Part shown: in pieces, positions 1 through 7,500 of the stretch
Layout: each line of letters starts with the position of its first letter
Numbering within the stretch: position 1 is the first letter of the stretch
Source of the DNA: Streptomyces vilmorinianum
Lineage (GTDB): Bacteria; Actinomycetota; Actinomycetes; Streptomycetales; Streptomycetaceae
DNA: 64,000 nucleotides
Assembly: GCF_005517195.1 (NCBI RefSeq)
Contig: NZ_CP040244.1
Location: forward strand, 434,001 to 498,000
Reading direction: 5' to 3'
Notes under the pieces: model-generated
Databases searched by the model: none
The model's input: the letters and a program-made list of their open reading frames with translations, nothing else
Told to the model about the DNA's origin: nothing
Program-made: the position numbers and the translations under genes

Positions 1-96
1 AAGCTCAGCCTGAATGTCGGCACCCTCGCGGAAGGCGCGAACATCGCCGCCCTCGCGGCCGCCGTCAAGAACCAGCTCGCCCTCGTCTCCCACTAG
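1..96 (+). CDS. C-terminal end of a carrier (thiolation) protein, probably SyrB1-like, cut by the window edge
   Basis: Reading frame 1 is open from the first base to a TAG at 94-96 and encodes 31 residues ending NQLALVSH. The alanine-rich last helix (NIAALAAAV) resembles the end of a phosphopantetheine carrier domain. The stop lies 10 bases before the halogenase start, so the genes are co-transcribed. In syringomycin-type pathways the gene before the halogenase encodes an A-T didomain (SyrB1) that activates threonine. That assignment here rests on context; the adenylation domain is outside the window. Confidence 0.6.
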   Translation, partial: KLSLNVGTLAEGANIAALAAAVKNQLALVSH

Positions 97-106
97 GAGT
101 AGCGGA

Positions 107-1039
107 ATGACCACCGAGGCCCAGAAGTCGTTCGCCCTTTCCGAGGAAGAGATAGCCACCTTCCACCGGCAGGGATTCATCGGTCCCTTCACGCTCTACC
201 AGCCCGACGAGATGCGGGAGATCTGGCGCAGGACCCGGCTGCAGATGCTCGACCGCAGCCACGCGGTCTACCCGGACGACGAGCTCTCCGGCGCCACCAA
301 CATCTCCAACTACGACCGCCACCTCGACAACGACTTCCTCGCCGCCCACATCGGCAGGCGCGAGATCGTCGACCGCGTCGCCTCCATCCTGGGCCCGGAC
401 GTCATCTGCTGGCGTACGGAGTTCTTCCCCAAGCACCCCGGCGACGAGGGCACCGACTGGCACCAGGCGGACACCTTCGCCAACGCCTCCGGCACCCCGC
501 AGATCCTGTGGCCGGACAACGCCGAGTTCGGCGGCACCATCACCGTCTGGTCCGCCTTCACCGAGGCGAAGGTGGAGAACGGCTGTCTGCAGTTCATCCC
601 CGGCACGCACCAGCAGATGAACTACGACGAGACCAAGAAGATGCACTACGACCCGAACTCGATCAACGGGGTCGACAAGGACGGTGTGCGCCGCGGCTTC
701 TTCGGCTACGACTACCGCGAGCTGCAGGTCGACCCGGACTGGAAGCCGGACGAGGACGCCGCCGTCTCGCAGATCATGGAGCCGGGCCAGTTCATCATCT
801 TCTGGTCGACGCTGATGCACGCCTCGCACCCGCACGACGGTCTCACCAACGAGATGCGGATGGGCTTCGCCTCCCGCTACGTGCCCTCCTCGGTCTCCGT
901 CTACCCGGGCAGCGACCACATCGAGGAGTACGGCGGCCGGATCAGCCTGGAGCGCTACGGCAGCGTCCTGGTCAGCGGCGAGAACAGGAACCCCGGCAAC
1001 CGCATGGTCACCGAGACCACCCGCGGGATGAAGTTCTGA
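107..1039 (+). CDS. SyrB2-type Fe(II)/2-oxoglutarate-dependent chlorinating enzyme
   Basis: A 310-residue protein of the phytanoyl-CoA dioxygenase fold, the same length as SyrB2. It would chlorinate the methyl group of an aminoacyl group, most likely L-threonine, held on a carrier protein. The decisive motif is WHQAD: H119 is kept but alanine (A121) replaces the usual Asp/Glu iron ligand, leaving a site for chloride, as in SyrB2 (H116/A118). The second histidine is H238 in STLMHAS, with the same spacing as in SyrB2. Other strongly SyrB2-like stretches are [16 protein letters not shown] and GFFGYDYR. The ATG at 107 is chosen because it is preceded by GGAG and gives the family N-terminus; the frame stays open upstream only in unrelated sequence. 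It sits 1 base before the SyrC-like gene. A plain hydroxylase is unlikely given the alanine. Confidence 0.95.
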   Translation: MTTEAQKSFALSEEEIATFHRQGFIGPFTLYQPDEMREIWRRTRLQMLDRSHAVYPDDELSGATNISNYDRHLDNDFLAAHIGRREIVDRVASILGPDVICWRTEFFPKHPGDEGTDWHQADTFANASGTPQILWPDNAEFGGTITVWSAFTEAKVENGCLQFIPGTHQQMNYDETKKMHYDPNSINGVDKDGVRRGFFGYDYRELQVDPDWKPDEDAAVSQIMEPGQFIIFWSTLMHASHPHDGLTNEMRMGFASRYVPSSVSVYPGSDHIEEYGGRISLERYGSVLVSGENRNPGNRMVTETTRGMKF

Positions 1040-1040
1040 G

Positions 1041-2231
1041 ATGACCACCACAACCCTGAGCGTGGCCGAGGTCCTGGAGCTCTGCCAGCCCCTGCTCGGC
1101 GCGGCCGCGCAGACCCTGCGGGTCTTCCCCGTCGGCGAGCGGGCCGGCGAGGAGTACGGGCCGGAGGCCGTCGCGCGGTGCAACGAGGTCCTGGCCGCCA
1201 TCGGCTCCTCGTACGGCCTGACGGTCCCCCGCTTCGTCTCGCCCGCCCCGGACCGGCCGTCCAGCCTGGAGGTCGCCCTCAGCACCTACTGCGACCTGGA
1301 GATGGGCAGTTGGCGGCCGGTGGCCGACAGCTCGGGGGAGTGGGTCAGGTCGGCGGGCGGCCCGGCGGGGCTCGCCTCCCTCCCCGGCCGCCGCCGGATC
1401 GAGGCCGAGGGCGTACCCGCCTTCGACGCCTTCTCGGCCGGGCCGGCGGAGCCCGCAGGGCCGGCCGGTGACGAGGCGATCGTCCTCGTCCTGCCCTCCG
1501 GGGTGCCGGCCGCCCTGTTCCGGCCTTGGCTGGAGGAGCTGTCCACGGACCGTCTCGTCATCACGTACGAGAACCCGTACCTCTTCGGGTCGTGGCGCTC
1601 CCTGGACACCCCGGAGGGCGACTTCGCCGAGGAGACCGCCCTGGCCGGCGCGCTGCTCACGGCGTACGGGCTGCGGCGGGCGCACCTCGTCGGAATCTGC
1701 GGCGGCGCGCCGGTCGCGCTCGCCGCGGCCGCCGAGTTCGGCGACCGGGTGGAGACGCTGACCGTCCTCCACCCCGATCTGAACTTCGGCGAGGGGGTCA
1801 TGCGCACCCCGTTCCAGAAGCAGTTCCAGAGCGTGCTCGCCGGGGCCGCGTCCGGCCCCGGCCGGGCCCGCGAGACGCTGAACCTGTTCCTCGACCCGAA
1901 CATGCTGTTCGGCGTCGAGCCGCGGCTCGCCCCGTTCATCCTCTACCCGTACGGCGACGTGGAGCTGTTCCACCGGTACGCCAAGCAGAACTACGCGCTC
2001 ATGGCGTACGACGCGAACCAGGCGGCCCGCCGCATCCACCAGCGGGTGCTCATCGCCACCAGCCGCACGGACCGGATGACGCACCCGGAGACGGCGCACC
2101 ACTTCGGCTCGCTCGTGGCGGGCGAGGTGACGGTCGCGGAGCGCGAGTCCGGCACCCATCACGACATCCTGATCCCCGACCAGGAGATCTACACGATGAT
2201 CCGCGCGTTCATCGGCGGTGGGCGGGCGTGA
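1041..2231 (+). CDS. SyrC/CmaE-like aminoacyltransferase (alpha/beta hydrolase with Cys nucleophile)
   Basis: A 396-residue alpha/beta-hydrolase-fold protein. The nucleophile elbow reads GICGGAP with Cys220 in place of Ser; SyrC uses a cysteine near residue 224. SyrC shuttles 4-chlorothreonine from the SyrB1 carrier to a carrier in SyrE that has no adenylation domain of its own. The C-terminal part has RVLIATSRTDRMTH (likely acid region) and SGTHHDI (likely catalytic His). It follows the halogenase after one base and its stop overlaps the next start (GTGA), so translation is probably coupled. I infer that it loads the carrier of the T-TE protein encoded at 3235-4320. A hydrolytic editing role is the alternative. 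Confidence 0.85.
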   Translation: MTTTTLSVAEVLELCQPLLGAAAQTLRVFPVGERAGEEYGPEAVARCNEVLAAIGSSYGLTVPRFVSPAPDRPSSLEVALSTYCDLEMGSWRPVADSSGEWVRSAGGPAGLASLPGRRRIEAEGVPAFDAFSAGPAEPAGPAGDEAIVLVLPSGVPAALFRPWLEELSTDRLVITYENPYLFGSWRSLDTPEGDFAEETALAGALLTAYGLRRAHLVGICGGAPVALAAAAEFGDRVETLTVLHPDLNFGEGVMRTPFQKQFQSVLAGAASGPGRARETLNLFLDPNMLFGVEPRLAPFILYPYGDVELFHRYAKQNYALMAYDANQAARRIHQRVLIATSRTDRMTHPETAHHFGSLVAGEVTVAERESGTHHDILIPDQEIYTMIRAFIGGGRA

Positions 2232-2983
2232 GCGCCGACACCCCGGGGGCCGCCCCGGCCGAGCGCGTCGCCGTGGTCACCCACGCGACGCGCTACGCCG
2301 GGCCCGGCTCCGTCGACGCACTGCGCAAGGCCGGCTACACCGTCCTCTGCCACGACGAGAGCTTCCTCGACGAGACCGCGAGGGCCGCCTTCGAGGACGG
2401 CCGCGACGGCGCGGTGGCCTGCGCGGCCAGGACCGCGCCCGGCGCGGTCGGGCAGGCGGTGAAGCGGTACGGCAGGCTCGACCTGGTCGTCAGCAACGAC
2501 GTCCACCCGGCCCGCTACCTGCCGGTGGACCAGGCCGACCCGGCCGAGCTGCGGCGCGCCGCCGAGGCGCTGCTCGTCACCCCGGCGACGGTGATCGCCA
2601 AGGCCGCCGCGCACATGAAGCGCCGGGGGAGCGGGCACATCGTGGTGCTGACCTCGGCGGCCCCGCTGCGACCCGAGACCGGGTTCTCGGTGTACAGCTC
2701 GCTGCGCGCCGGGGCCTCCACCTACGCCCGGGCGGCGGCGCGCGAACTCGCCCCGTACGGCGTCACCGTGCACGCGATCGCGCCCAACTTCCTGCGGAGC
2801 GAGACGTACTACCCGCCGGAGCAGTGGGAGACGGACGAGGGCCGGGAGAAGCTGCGCGGCCTGCTGCCCGCGGGCCGGCTCGGCACCGCCGAGGAGATCG
2901 GCGACCTGGTGGTCTTCCTCGGCAGCGGGTCCGCCGACTTCCTCACCGGCGACGTCATCCACTTCACGGGCGGCTGGGCCTAG
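2228..2983 (+). CDS. Halohydrin dehalogenase-like SDR protein (HheC family)
   Basis: A 251-residue short-chain-dehydrogenase fold protein that lacks the features of a dehydrogenase. The nucleotide motif is replaced (THATRYAGPGS) and NNAG is replaced by VSND. The active site is Ser143-Tyr156-x3-Arg160 instead of Ser-Tyr-Lys. This is the Ser132-Tyr145-Arg149 triad of HheC with identical spacing. Other HheC-like stretches are CHDESF, SGHIVVLTSA and the halide-site motif PNFL (186-189; PNYL in HheC). Such enzymes turn vicinal chlorohydrins into epoxides and release chloride. 4-Chlorothreonine is a vicinal chlorohydrin, so this could give a 3,4-epoxide. The protein ends at GGWA, about 14 residues short of HheC, and its TAG lies inside the left end of the 2980-3148 repeat. 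The GTG start overlaps the preceding stop. Confidence 0.9.
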   Translation: MSADTPGAAPAERVAVVTHATRYAGPGSVDALRKAGYTVLCHDESFLDETARAAFEDGRDGAVACAARTAPGAVGQAVKRYGRLDLVVSNDVHPARYLPVDQADPAELRRAAEALLVTPATVIAKAAAHMKRRGSGHIVVLTSAAPLRPETGFSVYSSLRAGASTYARAAARELAPYGVTVHAIAPNFLRSETYYPPEQWETDEGREKLRGLLPAGRLGTAEEIGDLVVFLGSGSADFLTGDVIHFTGGWA

Positions 2984-3148
2984 GGGGTGTCCGGCGGATC
3001 TTGGCCGGGGCCGCGACGCCTGGCACGGCACCTGGCCGCGTTGCCGAAAAGCCCGAATAGCTCCGCTATTAGGTCATTCCGGCGCCTTGCGATGCACCGC
3101 ACCAGACGCCGCGTCCTGTCCGGCCCTGATCCACCGGACACCCCCTAG
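2980..3148. mobile_element. MITE-like palindromic element with 21-bp terminal inverted repeats
   Basis: The 21 bases at 2980-3000 (CTAGGGGGTGTCCGG then CGGATC) and at 3128-3148 are inverted repeats with 20 of 21 matching. The interior is an imperfect palindrome centred on AATAGC/GCTATT at 3056-3061 and 3065-3070. It has no coding capacity. The left end supplies the TAG stop of the dehalogenase gene. The right end is followed by a short direct repeat (CGACCCGCATT, 3179-3200) and the T-TE start. I recall very similar sequences between genes in other Streptomyces genomes, which is unverified here. It may also act as a terminator splitting the cluster operon. Confidence 0.7.
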
Positions 3149-3234
3149 GGCACACCTGCTGCCCCAGGCCCGCATCCGACCCGCATTCGACCCGCATTCG
3201 ACCCGAACCCGACCCACGCGAAAGAGAGTTCGCT

Positions 3235-4320
3235 GTGACTACGCGGCAGATCGCGCCCGACGAGACGGACGAGCCCGAGGTCGCGCCGGGGCAGAGCCTG
3301 GTGGAGCAGACCCTCGTCGAGATCTGGAAGACCACCCTCGACCGGCCGTCCGTCGCCCTCGACGACGACTTCTTCACGATCGGGGGCGACTCCCTCCTCG
3401 CCCTGGTGACCATCGAGCAGATCAACCAGCGCCTGGGCTGGGCGCTCAACATGGGCGACCTGCTGCGCCACCGGACGATCGGCGCGCTCAGCGCCCACAA
3501 GGCGTCGGCGCAGGCCGCGAACACCGAGCGGGCCATCATCCGGATGAGCAACCAGGGCTCACGGACCCCGCTGCTGTTCATCCACCCCGGTCTCGGTCTC
3601 GTCGACGGCTACGCGCGCCTCGTACGGCTGCTCGGCACCGACCGGGGCTGCTACGGACTCCAGTCCCCGCACATCAGCGCTGTGGACGTGCCCGACGACA
3701 TGCGGGAGCTCGCGGAGCTCTACGCGGACCTGATCGAGGACGAGTTCGGCGAGGACGACTTCCATCTCGTCGGCGCCTGCGCGGGCGGGGTGATCGGCTA
3801 CGAGATCGCCCGCATCGCCGAGGAGCGCGGGCTCGGGCTGCGCAAGCTCGTGATCGTCGACGGCTATCTCGACGGCTCGGCCCCCGAGGTGGACGAGGCG
3901 GAGCGGCTCGTCGAGTACCGCGACGACGTCCTGCGGATCGCCGCCCCGCACACCGAGCACCCGCCGCTCGCCCCGGCCGACGCCACCCCCGACGGCGTCT
4001 ACCGCGAGATCGCGGCCGCCCTGTTCGGCGCCGGCTGGGAGGCCCACGGCGACGGCGCCCTGCGCTTCGCCGAGCGGCTGCACAAGGCCTTCCGTACGAC
4101 CGCGCGGGCCCTGGAGACCTACCGGCCCGAGCCGTTCGACGTGGACGCGCTGATGCTCCTGGCGAAGGACAACGAGACGTTCCCTGACTGGCGCGAGGCG
4201 ATCACCGGCGAGCTGACGGCCGAGGTCATGGACTCCGACGAGCACGGCCTGCGGCTGTGCGTGACCGAAGCGGCGCACATCGCCGCACGCATCGACGACT
4301 TCGTGGGCGAAGGGTGCTGA
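3235..4320 (+). CDS. Free-standing carrier-thioesterase (T-TE) protein with Cys-type thioesterase
   Basis: 361 residues. Residues ~15-85 are a carrier domain with phosphopantetheine site GGDSLLAL (Ser53). Residues ~105-355 are a type I thioesterase: LLFIHPG at the oxyanion region, nucleophile elbow GACAGG with Cys182 in place of the usual Ser, likely acid Asp312 (LLAKDNE) and His348 (TEAAHIA). There is no adenylation domain, so the amino acid must be loaded in trans, as for the last SyrE module. The condensation domain that would use it ends the NRPS at 12870. Cys-type TEs are uncommon; the obafluorin TE uses Cys to form a beta-lactone from a beta-hydroxy amino acid. The GTG start follows AAAGAGAG. 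The next gene starts 1 base after the stop. Confidence 0.88.
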   Translation: MTTRQIAPDETDEPEVAPGQSLVEQTLVEIWKTTLDRPSVALDDDFFTIGGDSLLALVTIEQINQRLGWALNMGDLLRHRTIGALSAHKASAQAANTERAIIRMSNQGSRTPLLFIHPGLGLVDGYARLVRLLGTDRGCYGLQSPHISAVDVPDDMRELAELYADLIEDEFGEDDFHLVGACAGGVIGYEIARIAEERGLGLRKLVIVDGYLDGSAPEVDEAERLVEYRDDVLRIAAPHTEHPPLAPADATPDGVYREIAAALFGAGWEAHGDGALRFAERLHKAFRTTARALETYRPEPFDVDALMLLAKDNETFPDWREAITGELTAEVMDSDEHGLRLCVTEAAHIAARIDDFVGEGC

Positions 4321-4321
4321 C

Positions 4322-4555
4322 GTGAACGGCAGGGACCAGCAGGGCACCAACCCCTTCGAGAACGAGTCGGGCGTCTACCGCGTCCTGACCAACGCGGCCG
4401 GCGAGCACTCGCTGTGGCCGGACTTCGTCCCCGTCCCCGACGGCTGGGACACCGCCTTCGGCCCCGACGTCCGGGCCGCCTGCCTCGGCTACGTCGAGGA
4501 GCACTGGACGGCGCTCGCCCCCGCCGGTTCTCAGGGACAGGACCCCCGCTCATGA
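4322..4555 (+). CDS. MbtH-family NRPS accessory protein
   Basis: 77 residues with the family signature [14 protein letters not shown] and VPDGWD. MbtH proteins bind adenylation domains and are needed for their folding or activity. The GTG start lies 1 base after the T-TE stop, and the stop overlaps the NRPS start as ATGA, so all three are translationally coupled. It most likely serves A1 and/or A2 of the following NRPS and perhaps the adenylation domain upstream of the window. The last ~10 residues (GSQGQDPRS) are a non-conserved tail. Confidence 0.95.
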   Translation: MNGRDQQGTNPFENESGVYRVLTNAAGEHSLWPDFVPVPDGWDTAFGPDVRAACLGYVEEHWTALAPAGSQGQDPRS

Positions 4556-7500
4556 CCGCACAGCTCGAGAACGCCGAGGACATCGGGACCTGGACCTCCG
4601 GTCTCGTCGCCCGGTTCGAGGAACAGGCCGGCCGGGCCCCCGGAGCCGTCGCCGTACGGTGGGGCGACGCCACACTCTCGTACGGGGAGCTGAACGAGCG
4701 GGCGAACCGGATCGCGCGGTGGCTGATCGCCCGGGGCGTCGGACCCGGGGACACCGTCGCCGTCGCCCTGCCGTCCTCGCCCGAGCTGGTGGCCGCCCTC
4801 CTCGGCACACTCAAGTCCGGTGCGCGCTATCTGCCGCTCGACCCCGGCTATCCGGCCGAGCGCCTCGCCTACATGACGGCCGACGCCCGCCCCCGCGCGC
4901 TGATCACCACCCCCGAGGTGGAGGCGGGGCTCGGACCCGTCGACGCCGCCACGCTGTACGCCGGCGAGGAGGGCACCGGGTCCGCCCCGGACGCCCACGC
5001 CCCGAACCCGGCCGGCCGGTTCACCGGCCCGGACCAGGCCGCGTACACGATCTACACCTCCGGTTCGACGGGCCGCCCCAAGGGCGTCGTCGTCACCCAC
5101 CGCTCGCTGGCGAACTTCCTCGCGTTCATGTCCGCGCACCACCAGGTGCACGCGGGTGACGTCGTGCTCTCCACGACCCCGGTCTCCTTCGACATCGCGG
5201 GCCTGGAGCTCTACCTCCCGCTGGTCAACGGGGCCACGCTGCACCTCGTGCCGCGCGCCACGACCGTCGACGGCGCCGCGCTGCGCCGCCATCTCGCCGG
5301 GGCCCGCCCCACCCTGATCCAGGGCACGCCCGCCCTGTGGCAGCTGCTGCGCGAGGCCGGCTGGACCCCGGCCGAACTGGCCGCCGGGACACGCGTGCTG
5401 TGCGGCGGCGAGGCGCTGCCGCAGGACCTGGCCGACTTCCTCTCCGCGGACGGCCACGCCGAGGTGTGGAACCTGTACGGCCCCACCGAGACGACCATCT
5501 GGTCCCTGGTGGCCCCGGTGCGCGCGGGCGAGCCCGTCTCCATCGGCACCCCGATGTGGAACACCGGCGCCCACGTCCTCGACGAGCGCCTGGAGCCCGT
5601 GCCGGCCGGCGAGTCCGGCGAGCTGTACCTCTCCGGCGACGGCCTGGCCCGCGGCTACCACGGCCGGGCCGCGCTGACCGCCGAGCGGTTCGTCGCCTGC
5701 CCCTTCGGCCCGCCCGGCGCCCGCATGTACCGCACCGGCGACGTCGTGCGCCGCCGCCCCGACGGCACCCTGGACTTCCTGGGCCGCGTCGACGAGCAGG
5801 TCAAGATCCGCGGCTACCGCATCGAACTCGGCGAGATCGAGGAGGCCTTGCGCCGGCTGCCCGAGGTCGCCCAGGCCCGGGTCGTCGTCCGCGCCGACGA
5901 CGACGGCCTCACGCGGCTCGCCGGCTATGTCGTGCCCACCCCCGGTCACGCCCCCGGTCAGGCCCCCGAGCCCGCCGCACTGCGTGCCGCGCTCACCGCG
6001 TGGCTGCCCGACCACATGGTCCCGGCCGGCATCGCCGTCCTCGACCGCTTCCCGCTGACCCCGGCGGGCAAGGTCGACCGCGCGGCGCTGCCGCCCCTGG
6101 AGTTCGCGCACTCCACCCCGTACCGCGCACCGGAGGGCGAGCGCGAGCGGGCCCTGGTGGAGCTCTTCCGCGAGGTCCTGCGGGTCGAGCGGGTCGGCGC
6201 CGACGACAGCTTCTTCGACCTCGGCGGGAACTCGCTGCTCGCCACCCGCCTCCTGGCCCGGGTCCGCGCCACGCTTGCCGTCGAACTCCCCATCCGTACG
6301 GTCTTCGAGGACCGCACCCCCGCCGCGCTCGCGCTCCGCCTCGACGAGGGCGCCCCCGCCCGGCCCGCGCCCCGGGTCATGGCACGCGGGGAGCACATCC
6401 CCGTCTCGTACGCGCAGCAGCGCCTGTGGTTCCTGCACCGCCTCGAAGGCCCGAGCACCACCTACAACCTGCCCATCGCCGTACGGCTCACCGGCGAACT
6501 CGACCCGGCCGCGCTGCGCGCCGCCGTGGACCATCTGCTCGCCCGCCACGAGAGCCTGCGGACGTACTTCGCCGAGGGCCCGCACGGCGCCGAGCAGATC
6601 GTGGTGCCCGCCGCCGAGGCGCGCGTCGAGGTGACCGTCCACGACCTGCGGGCGGAGGCGCTCCAGGCCGCGGTCGACCGGGCCGCCGGGTACCTCTTCG
6701 ACCTGGCCGCCGAGATCCCGACCCGCGTCGACCTCTTCCGTACCGGCCCCCGGGACCATGTCCTGCTGCTGTGCATCCACCACATCGCCAGCGACGGCTG
6801 GTCCCTCGCCCCGCTCGTGAAGGACCTCTGCGAGGCCTACAACGCCCACCGCGCCGCCACCGCACCGGAGACGGCCGAACTCGGCGTGCAGTACGTGGAC
6901 TACACGCTGTGGCAGCGCGAGCTGCTCGGCTCCACGGACGACCCGGACTCCCCGATGTCCCGGCAGCTCGGCTACTGGCGCGAGCGGCTCGCCGGCGCCC
7001 CCGAGCTGCTCGACCTGCCCACCGACCGGCCGCGCCCGGCGCTCGCCGGCTTCCGCGGCGACGTCGTCCGCTTCGACGTCGGCGCCGCGCTCACCGAGCG
7101 GCTGCAGTCCCTCGCCCAGCGGGAGCGGGCCAGCCTCTTCATGGTGCTCCAGGCCGCCACCGCGACCCTGCTCACCAAGCTCGGCGCGGGCACCGACATC
7201 CCGCTCGGCTCCCCCCTCGCCGGCCGCGCCGACAGCGCGCTCGACGAGCTCGTCGGCTTCTTCGTGAACACGCTCGTGCTGCGCACCGACACCTCGGGCA
7301 ACCCGGCCTTCACCGAGCTGCTCGCCCGCGTCAACGCCTCGAACCTCGCCGCGTACGAGCACCAGGACCTGCCCTTCGAGTACCTGGTCGAGGTCCTCAA
7401 CCCGGCCCGCACCACCAGCCACCACCCGCTGTTCCAGGTGATGCTGGTGCTGCAGAACAACGTCGAACCCGAGTGGCGGCTCGACGGGCTCGCGGCCGCG

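Noticed and set aside
107..1039. Annotation of the halogenase as an ordinary phytanoyl-CoA dioxygenase (hydroxylase)
   Set aside because: The H-x-D/E iron ligand is replaced by H-x-A and the whole chain follows SyrB2.
2228..2983. Annotation of the HheC-like protein as a standard SDR dehydrogenase
   Set aside because: The cofactor motif and the catalytic Lys are missing; the Ser-Tyr-Arg triad and halide-site motif match halohydrin dehalogenases.
3179..3210. Direct repeats CGACCCGCATT/CGACCCGAACC before the T-TE gene as a possible operator or attachment site
   Set aside because: Short, imperfect, and no integrase or regulator nearby; mentioned only as part of the element's flank.
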